From contig CM030945.1 of assembly GCA_018136815.1 (NCBI GenBank), positions 37,811-101,810 of the forward strand: 64,000 nucleotides of DNA. Reading direction: 5' to 3'. Positions 21,747-31,788 of this stretch are shown here, piece after piece (the stretch's first letter is position 1; every line of letters begins with the position of its first letter). The position numbers and the translations under genes are program-made. The notes below the pieces were generated by a model. The model worked only from the letters and a program-made list of their open reading frames with translations. It searched no databases and had not been told where the DNA came from. This DNA is from Isochrysis galbana. Lineage: Eukaryota > Haptophyta > Isochrysidales > Isochrysidaceae.

Positions 21747-23000
21747 ATGTCGAAGAAGCGGCGCGCCGCGCTTCACCAGCGGAAGCTGGGCGCCGCGGCT
21801 GTGGCAGCGGGGGACGTAGTGGCTGTGCCGAAGGGCCCGCCCGACGACCCACCGAGCACGAACGCCGCCGCCAAGCTCAGCCGGACCGCCAAGCGCAATG
21901 CGATGAAGCGCGCAGCCGCCCGCCGGCGCTCCGCTGAGAACGCCGGGATACCACACAAGGACAAGCCAAAAGCGAAGAAACAGAAGCGGGCCGAGGGCGC
22001 ACCCGCTGACGGCGCCGACGTCGCGCTCCGCGTGCTCTTCGAGGATGAACACCTGATCGCCGTCAACAAGCCACCTGGCCTGCTGTGCCACCCAAGCCCT
22101 GGATACTGGGACACCGGCACGGTGGTACATGCACTGCCAGACCGGGAGCGCAGCGCGGGCTTCTCGCCGATCCCGGAGGTCATGCTCGCCGCGCGCCTTG
22201 GGCCGACAGGAGAAAGCGACTCCTTCATACCGCGAGCTATTGTCCACCGCCTGGATAAGGGGACATCCGGAGTGCTGCTCGTCGCTAAGTCTCCTCTTGC
22301 TGAGGGGCACCTTGGCGCCGCATTCCGCGGGCGGTCGACGTCCAAGACATACGTGGCAATTCTGGCCGGGCGGCCGCATTTGCCGCACGACGCAGGTTTG
22401 CGGGGTACAAGAGGCGCGGCGTCAGCCATTTCCGAGCGTGACCACAGCAAGGGCGGCGGAATCGCCATTCAGGCGCCCATCGGCAAGGATGAGGAGGCAA
22501 CGAATGGGCGGATGGCCGTGGTCGACGATGTCCGGCGGGGCAAGCATGCTAGCAGCGTGGTACACCTCCATGCATACTCGCCTACCCATGGCCTCACCCT
22601 TGCGACCGTTGATCTGCACACCGGCCGACAGCACCAAATCCGTGTGCACGCTGCCTTTCTAGGCGCTCCCGTGGCAAACGATGACCTCTATGACCCGCAT
22701 GGTGCACCATCATTTCGAGCCAGCTACAGCTCCTTAGCATGCGGCGGCAGCCTGGGCCGTGGGCGGCCGCTTCTGCATGCCTGGAGGATGCATGTTGCTC
22801 ACCCGGTTGAGAGCACTCCTCATCTAGATGTCGCCGCGCCGTTGCCGCGCGACTTAGCCAACATCGTGTCGCACATGTGGCCGACTCTACCACGTGATCC
22901 TCGAGACTGGCCGGAGCTAACCATTGCGCAGCTCGACGAGCTGCACGGCGCAGGCGCTGAATCAAGGAATGATCGGAGGCAGGGCAGACGTGCTGATTAG
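21747..23000 (+). CDS. RluA-type RNA pseudouridine synthase
   Basis: Single exon, 417 residues, first ATG. A basic Lys/Arg-rich N-terminal ~80 residues precedes the catalytic domain: RVLFEDEHLIAVNKPPGLLC, then AIVHRLDKGTSGVLLVAKSP with the catalytic Asp near residue 169, then TSKTYVAILAGRP and LHTGRQHQIRVHAAFLGAPV. It isomerises uridine in rRNA or tRNA; the RNA target cannot be told from sequence. The basic N-terminus could be nucleolar or mitochondrial. Full length for the family, no break. Confidence 0.93.
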   Translation: MSKKRRAALHQRKLGAAAVAAGDVVAVPKGPPDDPPSTNAAAKLSRTAKRNAMKRAAARRRSAENAGIPHKDKPKAKKQKRAEGAPADGADVALRVLFEDEHLIAVNKPPGLLCHPSPGYWDTGTVVHALPDRERSAGFSPIPEVMLAARLGPTGESDSFIPRAIVHRLDKGTSGVLLVAKSPLAEGHLGAAFRGRSTSKTYVAILAGRPHLPHDAGLRGTRGAASAISERDHSKGGGIAIQAPIGKDEEATNGRMAVVDDVRRGKHASSVVHLHAYSPTHGLTLATVDLHTGRQHQIRVHAAFLGAPVANDDLYDPHGAPSFRASYSSLACGGSLGRGRPLLHAWRMHVAHPVESTPHLDVAAPLPRDLANIVSHMWPTLPRDPRDWPELTIAQLDELHGAGAESRNDRRQGRRAD

Positions 23001-23071
23001 TTGCACAGATATCTATCACAGCCGATGGACGGCGTCGCACCGTTCTCTAGGCAAGTAAGTACGTATAGTTT

Positions 23072-23146
23072 AGGTCGCGTTCCGTCGAAAGAGGACCATC
23101 ATGTGTAGTCTATTTTTAATTTAGATGTGCTTAATTTTATTATAAT
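23072..23146 (+). mobile_element. Left end of a Fanzor-type TIR element
   Basis: GGTCGCGTTCCGTCGAAAGA matches the left terminus at 32551 apart from single changes, followed by a similar ATTTAGATGTGC stretch. The copy is cut off: at 23147 the LINE-like insertion starts and Rep-A sequence follows it. Confidence 0.6.
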
Positions 23147-23162
23147 ATCTAACAACTAAGTT

Positions 23163-23838
23163 CCCTGACAGTTTGAAAACCCTCTACATAATAGCCTGGA
23201 AGTACATAATAAGGGACTTCTACAGGGTGGAATTCGAATCATATGAATATCACTACATACCTGGTTTAGAATCCACGCTAATAAGATTCACTACCCTGGT
23301 GAGGGGCCGTACCCCGTCGAACACTTACCGTCCAATGCGCACTCGCACGGCGGCCCAGGGTAGAAAACCTAAAATTAAAAAACCAGCGGAGCTCAGCACC
23401 CCTATATTTACAGAAGACGCCAAAGGAAGACTAAAGATAAGCGACAACCTCGGCCTAGTGGCGAAAGCGATCGGCCTTGCCGAGAGGCTCGAATAAGCGC
23501 CTAAGTCGAGACACATCCCCTCCCCCCCGTTTCAAGAGAACGCTCAAGTAAAGGAGCACTCCACGAGAGAGTGATACCCCATTAACAACACAAAACCCTC
23601 ACAACATCAATCAGCAAGAAACGGGCCACATAGAGGCACAGGAGGAAGGCGAGAAAAGTCCACTGTGGGCCGGTGCACCCCGCCCGCCCCAGCCCCCCCC
23701 ACAACCTGGGCCCCTATGTAGAGCACGAGGGGAGTTGCCGCAAGGCGGGAAGTGAGGGAGAGGAAGGGATCTGGGCGTGGCTACAATAGCTAACCCAGTA
23801 GCCGCACGCGTGGCGCGAATATTAAAAGGTTTTTTTTT
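23163..23838 (+). mobile_element. 5'-truncated LINE-like retrotransposon with 16 bp TSD
   Basis: Flanked by ATCTAACAACTAAGTT at 23147-23162 and 23839-23854. The insert begins inside a frame whose C-terminus reads IFTEDAKGRLKISDNLGL then VAKAIGLAERLE and stops at 23496. A 3' region follows, ending CGCGAATATTAAAAGG and a T run. The second copy at 58166-59020 has the same ORF end and 3' region. 5' truncation, target duplication and a fixed 3' end are the marks of target-primed reverse transcription. The frame is AT-rich, unlike host genes. Only the C-terminal ~110 residues remain, so no catalytic motif is visible. Confidence 0.85.
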
Positions 23839-23854
23839 ATCTAACAACTAAGTT

Positions 23855-24349
23855 TATACTTAGTTCGTCCATGGGGGTTTCCGGAGTCCGGCCTTGGTAC
23901 ACTACCTAAGGCCTGGTTTGGAGTGTGGGGTCCGGGCAAGCCTTTTGTGATCTTTTGTTTCAGTCGTGAGTGCCCGCCTGGGCACGTGTTGGATGTTTAG
24001 GTTCCGTCGGGGCTCGTGGCGTGTGGCGTCCCTGGTGCTCCCCTTGTTCGCTGTATCTGCGGCTTATTCGCCTTTGTTTCGTTGCTCCTTGGCCTCCTCG
24101 ACAGCGTGTGCTATCCTCAGCTTGGTGGCTAGCTCCACTACTCCACTAGCTCCTCGCTGGGCCAGACGGAGCCCACAGCCCACCCTTGTCGTTTATGTTG
24201 AATACGGGTCCCAAGTTGCTAATGTCTATCTATTCTTTTCTTGGAACAACTTTTTATCGACCAGCAAGCAGCGTCGAGCGCCATGGCGTCTTGGTGCTGC
24301 AACGCTCCAGCTCCTCGTCAGTCGCGTGAACGGGCGAATCTTGCAGGGC
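23855..24349 (+). other. Rep-A 5' end remnant and unassigned sequence
   Basis: TATACTTAGTTCGTCCATGG directly after the LINE target repeat is a Rep-A 5' end; the LINE landed in it. 23890-24349 shows no gene or repeat I can name. Confidence 0.5.
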
Positions 24350-24741
24350 GCCGGGCGAGGGTCGGGGCAATCCTGCCGCACAGGATTCCAAAAGACTTAC
24401 CGAATAAGACGAGAGAAATGCGGTGGGCCTAAGGGGAAGATACGAAGAGGTTGCAAATTAAACCTGATTGCAATCACTGAAGTAGATAGAGAAACGCGGG
24501 GAAGATAGCGAATTAAACCAATCTGCGAGGCGCCTAGGATGAAGAAAGGTGGGAAAACTTCCCTTCTCTTCGAGAGAAAGAGAGAGAGAGCGCTCCACAA
24601 CCCAAGATCATGTGCGATGTGCGTCCACGCGAAGCTTTTGACCGAGAACGAGAGAAAGCAGAGAATTATAACGATAAATACCGAACGACGAAGACGAAGA
24701 GAAGAGAGAAGCCTAACGAGTGTCGATTCGCGAATGCGACA
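24350..24741 (-). mobile_element. Retroelement leader E (minus orientation)
   Basis: Reverse complement of the leader at 43178-43592: TGTCGCATTCGCGAATCGAC at 24741, then TCGTTATAATTCTCT, GGAAGTTTTCCCACCTTTCT, two GGTTTAATTTGC-like blocks and GGCAGGATTGCCCC. In the other copy it is followed by a DNA methyltransferase ORF. Here it is followed by an unrelated ATG frame (near 24282, minus) that I do not recognise. Confidence 0.65.
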
Positions 24742-24889
24742 GATTGAGGGGTGAGGGGCGAGGGGGGGGGGAGCGAAAAAAAATCTGACAGCATCTCAAG
24801 ATTGAGGGGGGGAAGCGGAAAGGGATAAGGGATTAAGGGATAAGGGAAAGGGAAAGGGAGAAAAACTATTGTTATAGTTTGAACTATGG

Positions 24890-25360
24890 ATGGAGCGTGC
24901 CGCGACCGCTCCCGAGCCCCAGGCGACCCTCGCCACCGCGCCCCACCTGGGACGCCCCATGCCGCCCGAGGCGGCTCGTCAGAAAGCCCTCTCAGTCTCA
25001 GAGCCCATCCAGCCCATCCAAACCACGCCCGCGCAAGCGCGCGGGGTGGCGAGCACTGGCACCGAACAGGTTGCCCCCATGGCTCTGCGTAGCATGCAGG
25101 GGGTCTTTGAGACCCCCTCCAACAGTGGGAAACCCTCCCACCCCAAGAGCACCTCATGTGCTGCCCTCCCCATGGTGGAAACCTCTACCATCAGTGCACC
25201 CAACATGGGAGGGCACTTCACAACCATCAATCTCCTACGTAGAGCAACTTGTGCCTCTGTTTTTCAACATGTTGACTCACTTCTCGTTTTCACCCCACTC
25301 CTGTGGGCCACAAGAACCTACAACTCAGTGCCCTGCCTTGGGCCCTCCTTCAACACTTGA
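24890..25360 (+). CDS. Hypothetical, probably mobile-element ORF
   Basis: 156-residue frame starting MERAATAPEPQATLATAPHL, Pro/Ala/Thr-rich, no recognisable domain. It sits between a retroelement leader and satellite-like repeats and runs into the repeat unit at 25278, so it is unlikely to be a host gene. It could be a gag-like N-terminus. 24760-24875 upstream is AAGGGA-rich simple sequence. Confidence 0.25.
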   Translation: MERAATAPEPQATLATAPHLGRPMPPEAARQKALSVSEPIQPIQTTPAQARGVASTGTEQVAPMALRSMQGVFETPSNSGKPSHPKSTSCAALPMVETSTISAPNMGGHFTTINLLRRATCASVFQHVDSLLVFTPLLWATRTYNSVPCLGPSFNT

Positions 25361-26305
25361 CTCCCTCTCCTACTCTCCCTTCCCTCTAGAACCAACCCAA
25401 ACAGCACGAACCCCCTCGCCCTCTGTTCAAAGCACCAAAAATTTCAACTCAAGACCCTTGTTGATACACTTCACGTTTTCACCCCACTCTTGTGGGCCAC
25501 AATTACCTACAACCGCTCGTCGAGCTCAAGCCACTAGAGCTCGACTCGGTCGTTGCACAGTCGAGAGGTGTTGCGCAACCTCTGCTTCGTCCAGAGGGGG
25601 TTGTGTCGTCCGAGGTGGAGAGGGCGTGCCGGCGTCATGCGCGCGGCGCAGCGCCGGTGTCGGCGTCGTGCGCGCCCGCCCGCTCGTCGAGCTCAAGCCA
25701 CTAGAGCTCGACTCGGTCGTTGCACAGTCGAGAGGTGCTGCGCAACCTCTGCTTCGGCCAGGGGGTTGTGTCGTCCGGGGTGGAGGGGCGTGCCTGTGTC
25801 GAGCGCGCGGTATCCAAGGCGGGCGTCGTGCGCACGCGCGCCCGCTCATCGCGCTCATGCCACTGGAGCTCGACTCGATCGTTGCACCGTCGAGAGGTGT
25901 TTGCGCATGTGTCGCCCGATGTGTGCCGGCGTCGTGCGCGGTGGTGCGCGCGGTGTTGTCCGAGGAGGCGGTGTTTATGTAGTTGTCGGCCTTAGAGGAG
26001 ACGCAGGGAAAAGCGCTGACACGGCGCCCCCCTCGGGGGGGGGGGGACATGCACCGCGGGAAGCAGAAAAAAAAAAGTTGTCTGCATTTAATTTTTAAAA
26101 TACTGATATATACAACTGTGGACATTCGATCGCTCAAATCGACTGATGTCCCACAATTGACGGAACGACACCTCCTGCCTTGGGCCCTCTTCCAACACTT
26201 CACTCCCTCTCCCACTCCCTCTTCCAACTACAACTAACCCAAGAAGCACAAACCCCCTTGCCCTCTGCTTCAAGCACCAAAAATTTCGACTCAAGACAAG
26301 AGGGA
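25278..26305. repeat. ~190 bp tandem unit, second copy split by an inserted element
   Basis: Unit 1 begins near 25278 (TTTTCACCCCACTCCTGTGG) and unit 2 near 25468. Unit 2 is interrupted after CCTACAA (about 25510) and resumes at 26173 with CCTGCCTTGGGCCCTC. The insert 25511-26172 ends with the same 60 bp (two mismatches) as the right end of the Fanzor element (36439-36498). It carries three tandem ~165 bp units starting at 25515, 25682 and 25844 (GCTCGTCGAGCTCAAG, then CTCGACTCGGTCGTTGCAC). The insert is therefore a non-autonomous relative; its left terminus is not recognisable. Confidence 0.65.
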
Positions 26306-26896
26306 GGACATGTCTTGAGGCGGCGTCACTGCCCATGCCTAGCGCAAGGGTATAGCGCCCCCACTCAGACATCTCCTTCCCCACAGCTCCTCTCTGAGGA
26401 GTTGCTCCTCTCCCTCCCATTAGGCCCCCTTGCCTGCGAGATCAGAACAGGATCCTGACGTAGGGGGCTGTCTGAGTGTGGAGGGAGGGGCGCTCTGGCT
26501 AGCGCAGGTAGAAAGCTAGTGAAGAGCTGGGTGGCATAAGGGGGTAAGGGGGGAAGGGTGCTTGCGCTTGCCGCGGCAGGGTGTCCTGTCTTGAGTGAGC
26601 GCTAGTCCCGTTCCTTTGCCGCGCCGCGACCCATAAAAATTTGTTAAAATTTTAAGGGAAAGGGAAAGGGAAGGGGGAAGGGAAAGGGAAAGGGCCCTTT
26701 GAAAGGGGAGTGGGAGTGGTTCGTGGTTCGTGGGGCAAGGGCGTTGTCTCTGAGTGCCCGGAAATAGGGAGAGATAGTCGCAAGTAGGCATCTTCAAGAG
26801 TTTTTAAAGCCCCGATGTACGCTCTCTTTGGTCCATCCACTATCCATTGGTGGAAGGCCTGCAGTGAAGCCTGATGGCAACCCTTACATTCTAGTA
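26306..26896. other. Intergenic with AAGGGA simple repeat
   Basis: 26650-26695 is an AAGGGA/GGGAAA repeat like 24845-24862. No gene recognised. Confidence 0.5.
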
Positions 26897-27432
26897 CAGT
26901 AAGGGTGCACCATTAAGAAACCACCCCATTAAGGAAAGTATAGAAGCAAATTGGCAGTCCATGAGCTAAGAAAGCTCTATGGCGCAAGAGCGTCCCCGCC
27001 ATAGATAAGAAACTGGTGCGTAAGAAAATCCCTATGCGGTTGGTCCTGTCGGCCTTGTCGGGTACTGGTTGGCGATCGGCGATCACTGCTCACTGCTCAT
27101 CACTCATCTTCACGCTCGCCCACTTGTTTTCTAAGTGCAAAAATTGGCAGAAACCTAGTTCTTCGCAACGTAAGCTCATCAGACAGCGAGGAAGAGAGGA
27201 GATGGAAAGGTGACGATGAGAGGCGCCGCCATAGCAAGAAACTAGGGGAAAACAAGCCCCCCGGTCACCATCACAAGGAAAGCAGCACGCTAAGAAGCCT
27301 CTATACATATTGTAGCTCTCGGCAAACCGCGCAAGAAACCCAGCGTAAGAAACTCCTATGGTCTCGCGGCCGAGCGCTAAGGAAAGTATAGAGGACAAAA
27401 TTCTCGGTTTTCTTAATGGTGCGCCCCTACTG
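26897..27432. mobile_element. hAT-like MITE, 536 bp
   Basis: Termini are inverted: CAGTAAGGGTGCACCATTAA on the left, and CAGTAGGGGCGCACCATTAA as the reverse complement of the right end. Flanks TTCTAGTA and TAGTAGTA agree at six of eight positions, compatible with a decayed 8 bp duplication. TAAGAAA or TAAGGAAA occurs at least eight times inside, like subterminal transposase-binding repeats. No ORF. It ends 127 bp before the ATG of the next gene. Confidence 0.65.
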
Positions 27433-27559
27433 TAGTAGTAGTACTACCATAGAGCTCTACACTCTCCCTCACACCCTCACACCTCATTTTTGGAACGGAG
27501 GTAGTAGATCTAAAAGAGAGCGTCCGAGCGAGAAGAGAGGGACTCCAACAAGAGGCAGG

Positions 27560-29392
27560 ATGCCGGCCGTCCTGCTCAGTGCGCCTTGGCTGGCTCTGCT
27601 ATTTGGCGCCCGTCCGCGCGGGGCGCCGCGTGGGACAGCGGTGCTCACGAGCAAGCAGGGCTTGGGCTGGGCTGACCCAGCCTCCGCACTCGCCGCTGCC
27701 AAGCTCGCTACCTCGCAGGATGCCCTTTTCAGCCGGCTGGTCCGCGAGTGCGGCGATGTGGCAGACGAGCAATCCTTCGCTCTTGGCGGGGGCTCGTCGG
27801 CGACGGTACGGTCGTTTGAAGCGGCGGAGCGCAAAGTGGCGTGGTGCACTGCCTCCGCCCTCCGCGAGGCGCGCTACGGGGAGGAAGGCGCGCGCGCAGG
27901 GGGCGGGAAAGCAGGGAGCAGTCTGACAGCAGTCTCGTGCTGGCTCACGCCCACCATCGAGGTGCCAAATCTTTTCGTGTGCGCCGGCATCGCAGACGGT
28001 GGTGTCGCTCTCGAGATTGACTTTCGGCCGAGGCTGAACGCTGCTTACCACCTTGTGGGCAAGGAGCCGTCCACACGGGACGAGTTTGCACAGGTGTGAT
28101 CATTGCTAGTGTCAAGGTATCACTGTTCAGAGCTTTGACCGGCCAGGGGAGGGATCCCTTGCTGCCTGCATTTCATCCGAGCGGACTGCCCAGCCTTGTG
28201 CCATTGTGCTAGTCGAACAGGCCGCTGCATCCCACGCCTCTCACTGTGTACACTCAGGCTGGACTCCGTGCCGAATATGATGCAGCTTATTTCACTACTA
28301 ATGCACACCAATGGGCGTCCTCTTTGCGCTCGTCGCCGGGGGCTAAGACGGTGCCATCGCTTACCGAGGGTCTCTCCCTCCAAGGCCGGCGCCAATTCGG
28401 AGGTGTGCTCGGCCCGAGCAGGGATAGGCGTCAGCACACAACGTGGATACCGCTGCCGGCGGCGGGGCTGAGAGGCCATGCGCGCCTGCTTCGCCCGTCC
28501 TAGCGCTGGTTGCGCGCGTTTCTCCCGCCTGCACATGACAGCGCCTGAGCAGCAAAGGCTTAGACGAGGGCTACCATGCCATATACGGTGCAGCAATTTC
28601 CAGCTGGGGAAGGGCGTGCCGTATAAGCCTCGTTCGTTTTCCACTACACACTACAGCGCCCCACACTACACACTCGCTTCTCGCTTCCTACGAGCCTAGT
28701 CCCAATCGGTAAACAACGCACTCACATCGACGTAGCAGCGCCAGTATGACATGAGACAAGCATATGCAATGCTCATATTTCCTCCGCCGCCTTACCGCCG
28801 CCTTACTCTGTGGACGCACACAGGCGATGGGGCCGGCTCGTGTGCGGGGCCTCTCTTGATCTCCCTCCATCTTCCGCTCACCGATGACTCTATTTCCTTG
28901 GTTGAGCGCGCCGCTTCAGAGGCGGTCGATTTGTGGCAGCAATGGGTAAGCAGCCGTGTGACGCGTGCATCTTTGAGTTGTCTCAGATACCCGCGACCCG
29001 AGCCGTGAATGGATGGAGCCTTGCCATGTGACTAGACCAGCTGCAACGTTACCTCACCCAGCTTGTCCGAGTCCTTCTAGGTGCGGGACGCGCCTCCATC
29101 CTCTTGGATGCGCAACAGGCTTATATATACGCGTGACTGCCAGGTAATTTTGAGCCAGCAACCGTCGAAGATCAGCACAGCACGCTAAAGCAACCGGCAT
29201 ACCGGCCATGTTGCTCAGGTACGGTCCACTTTGTACTTAGCCTCGCGTGCAGCGCTCGAGAAGGAGTACGGCGAGGCTGCGGTACCGTTCGCGATGGCCA
29301 CCGCCGGGAGGCAGGATATGTGGGGTCACAACATGATGCAGGAGCAGGGCGCGTTCGGCGCCGACCCCGCCGACGGCGAGGGGAGAGACTAA
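27560..29392 (+). CDS. Red chlorophyll catabolite reductase / bilin-reductase-like protein
   Basis: Five proposed exons with matching phases: 27560-28093, 28258-28369, 28824-28945, 29041-29080, 29253-29392; 315 residues. MPAVLLSAPWLALLFGARPR suggests a signal sequence as expected for a complex plastid. Exon 1 ends with a core like RCCR: VSCWLTPTIEVPNLFVCAGI, then DGGVALEIDFRPRLNAAYHL. Exon 2 has EYDAAYFTTNAHQWASSLRS (the helix before the lpeakpy block), and exon 3 ends SLVERAASEAVDLWQQW. RCCR and ferredoxin-dependent bilin reductases share this fold and reduce linear tetrapyrroles with ferredoxin in the plastid. Similarity is by pattern only, so the exact substrate is open. The short fourth exon is the least certain. 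Confidence 0.65.
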
Positions 29393-29393
29393 C

Positions 29394-29759
29394 TCACCTC
29401 AGCAACGGGAGGTTGGGCACTCCACGCCCCCTCAGGGCGGACCGGCTGGGCGCACCGAGGCGCCCGCCGCCCATCCAGGCGGGCAGGGCGCGAGCAAGCG
29501 GCCTAGGCGGCCGCGAGCTCGCCCCAGCCTCGTCGGGCACCACGTGCTCGATCTGGATGTGCTGCCCCTCGTACACATTCCGGTTCTCCACGACCACCTT
29601 AAGGCCCGAGCGGCTGCCGCTCTGACCCTTGGCGCCGCGCGCGGGCTCGTAGTCACGCACGCGAGATGAAAGGCCCGTGAAGTCGACCATCCGACGTACG
29701 CACCCTGCGCCCTGCTCAGGGAGCACCAGCGGCTTCCACCGCCACCCTGCCACCCGCAT
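29394..29759 (-). CDS. Unknown 121-residue protein
   Basis: Starts MRVAGWRWKPLVLPEQGAGC directly after a CT microsatellite (29771-29794), as other genes here do. The middle, VDFTGLSSRVRDYEPARGAK and GLKVVVENRNVYEGQHIQIE, reads like a compact beta-rich domain; the end is Arg/Pro-rich. I recognise no family. It ends one base from the stop of the plus-strand reductase gene, so the two 3' UTRs must overlap. It may have another exon. Confidence 0.5.
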   Translation of the reverse strand: MRVAGWRWKPLVLPEQGAGCVRRMVDFTGLSSRVRDYEPARGAKGQSGSRSGLKVVVENRNVYEGQHIQIEHVVPDEAGASSRPPRPLARALPAWMGGGRLGAPSRSALRGRGVPNLPLLR

Positions 29760-30400
29760 CCCCCCCCCGCCTCTCTCTCTCTCTCTCTCTCTCTCCCCTC
29801 GCTGTCTGCTTCTCTTGTATCTCTTGCGGTCTCCCTCGTCTCCTGCCTCTCCGCCCTCCCCCTCTCTCCCCCCCTCTTATCTCATCTCTCTTCATCACCT
29901 CCTTTCTTCTCTCTCTCCTCTTCTTCTCTGGGGGGGCGGTCCGGGTTTCGGGGGGGGGGGGGGGGGGAGCCGTAACAAGTGTATTCACAAGGTACTTATG
30001 ATATTCAGCATCCGTGAAAGGTTGAAAGTTGAAAGTTGTAAGGTAAAAGGCGTAGGAGTACTCTACTGTACTTTAGTGTTCACTCTAGACTAGAGTACTC
30101 TATCATGGGTGGAGCTCTAGAGTAGAGTAGAGTGCATGTGTGATAGTATGATAATACGAGGACCCTTTCAGGAAACCCGAGGTCTGGAGTCTGGAGCTCT
30201 CTCTCTCTCTCTACTCTAAGGGATTCACAGGAAATAGTCTAGAGTAGAGTACTCCTGGAGAGAGAGTATATGTGCCGTGTCTATTTTTGCTGCGAGAGCG
30301 AAGAAAAGAGAAAAGAGGAGAGTTGCTGGTTCGCCCACACACCTCCCCCGCTTTCTCTTTTCTCTTTCCCTCCCCCGCTCCCTCCCCCTCCCCCTCCGCG
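29760..30400. other. Low-complexity intergenic region
   Basis: CT repeat (29771-29794), pyrimidine-rich DNA to 29925, a G run (29950-29967), several CTAGAGTAGAGT-type short repeats (30080-30250) and a pyrimidine-rich tract (30340-30400) leading into the thioredoxin ATG. Confidence 0.6.
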
Positions 30401-31788
30401 ATGGCGCCGAGACTACTTGGCTCCGTCTGCTGCCCTCTCGCGCTGGCGCTGGTGTTGACGATGCTCGGCGCGTCGGCCGACGCGCTCGTGCTCACGCGCA
30501 TTGCGCCTGCACCTAGCACACGCACATCGCGCTCTGCGCCGCCGCTGATGGGCGCCGTGCGCAAGGTGAGTGCCCACCTGCATCTCTCCCTCTCCCTCCC
30601 TCTCTCTTGCCTGCCCCTCCTCCTCTCTTTCCCTCCCACACTACGTCGGTCCGTCCTACGTCCGTCCATCTTTCCATCCTGCCATCCTTTCTCCCTTCTC
30701 CCCCTCCCTTCACGCCTCTCTCTTTCACTTCTTCGCTCGTTCGCTTGCTCGCTCCCGATATTTCTTCTGCTCTGTCGCCCTCGTCCTCTCTCTGCTTCTG
30801 GGCTCTTCTATGTCTTCAGAAGCCCCGCTGCCTTTTCTCTACATGCCACAACGCCTCTATTCCCCATGCGCTTTCCCGTTGCCCATTGCGCATGCCATGA
30901 GTCGCACTTGCTCAGAGCCTGGTGTGGATGCTCTTGTTCACAAGGTCACAACTGCTGAATTCGAGGAGGAGCTGCAGGACTGCTCCACGCCAATTCTTCT
31001 GGACGTCTTCGCGGTCTGGTGCGGTCCCTGTCAGCTCATGGCCCCTCAGCTGGAGCAGGTGAGCGTGTGGAGCTAAAGGTTGTGTGGAGCCAACGGGGCC
31101 GGTCAGGCAAACGGAGAATTTTCGTCTTGTAAGAGATTGGGTCGGGCCATTGAGTTGAAACTGCTGCAACCTCCGACGTCTGGAAGCGATGCGGCCCATC
31201 GCGGCGCCCAGAGAATCAACAACAGGCGAATAGCCATTTGAAGCCGGAGCGCACTCTCATCCGTGCAGGTTGCGGAGAAGCTCGGCGACAAGGTGCGTGT
31301 TCTCAAGGTTGATGCTGACGAGGAACCGGAAGTTGCGGATACGCTCATGGTGTGTGGCATGCCACACCTCGATCCTCCGCTCTCCGCAGAGACTCTATCG
31401 TTGCCTAGTTTGCCGCATGGACGATTGTGTAGAGCGTGAGTCTCATGGTCAGTCTAGAATACTCTCAGCTAGGCCGTCTCTTGTGACCGCAGATCCGAGG
31501 CCTGCCCACTGTTCTTCTCATCAACGACATGTCGGTTGTGATGCGTGCTGAGGGAGCACTCATGGCTGATGAGCTGCTGGAGATCGTCAACTACCACTTC
31601 TTCGGGTGAGCTACATCTCATCGTCTGATCAGGCTTCACCCGCATGCCGAGCTAGGATTGCCCGTCAGTACGTGGAATCTGGACCGTGCGGCAGTCCGCT
31701 TGTTTACTTCACAGCATTTGGTACCTTTGCCCCTTGGCCTTGCAGGGGTCCGAAGCCCAAGTCGATGGAGCCAACGGCGAGGCAATGA
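30401..31788 (+). CDS. Thioredoxin with N-terminal targeting sequence
   Basis: Exons 30401-30565, 30945-31058, 31269-31349, 31493-31605 and 31746-31788, all GT-AG and in phase, 171 residues. The alternative is to read through at 31606 and stop at TGA 31607-31609 (158 residues). Exon 1 encodes a hydrophobic leader (LLGSVCCPLALALVLTMLGA) as for secretion or a complex plastid. The thioredoxin domain runs VTTAEFEEELQDC, LLDVFAVWCGPCQLMAPQL with the WCGPC active site, RVLKVDADEEPEVAD, and IRGLPTVLLIND with the cis-Pro. A redox regulator of target disulfides, probably plastidic. Intron 1 is pyrimidine-rich. Confidence 0.92.
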
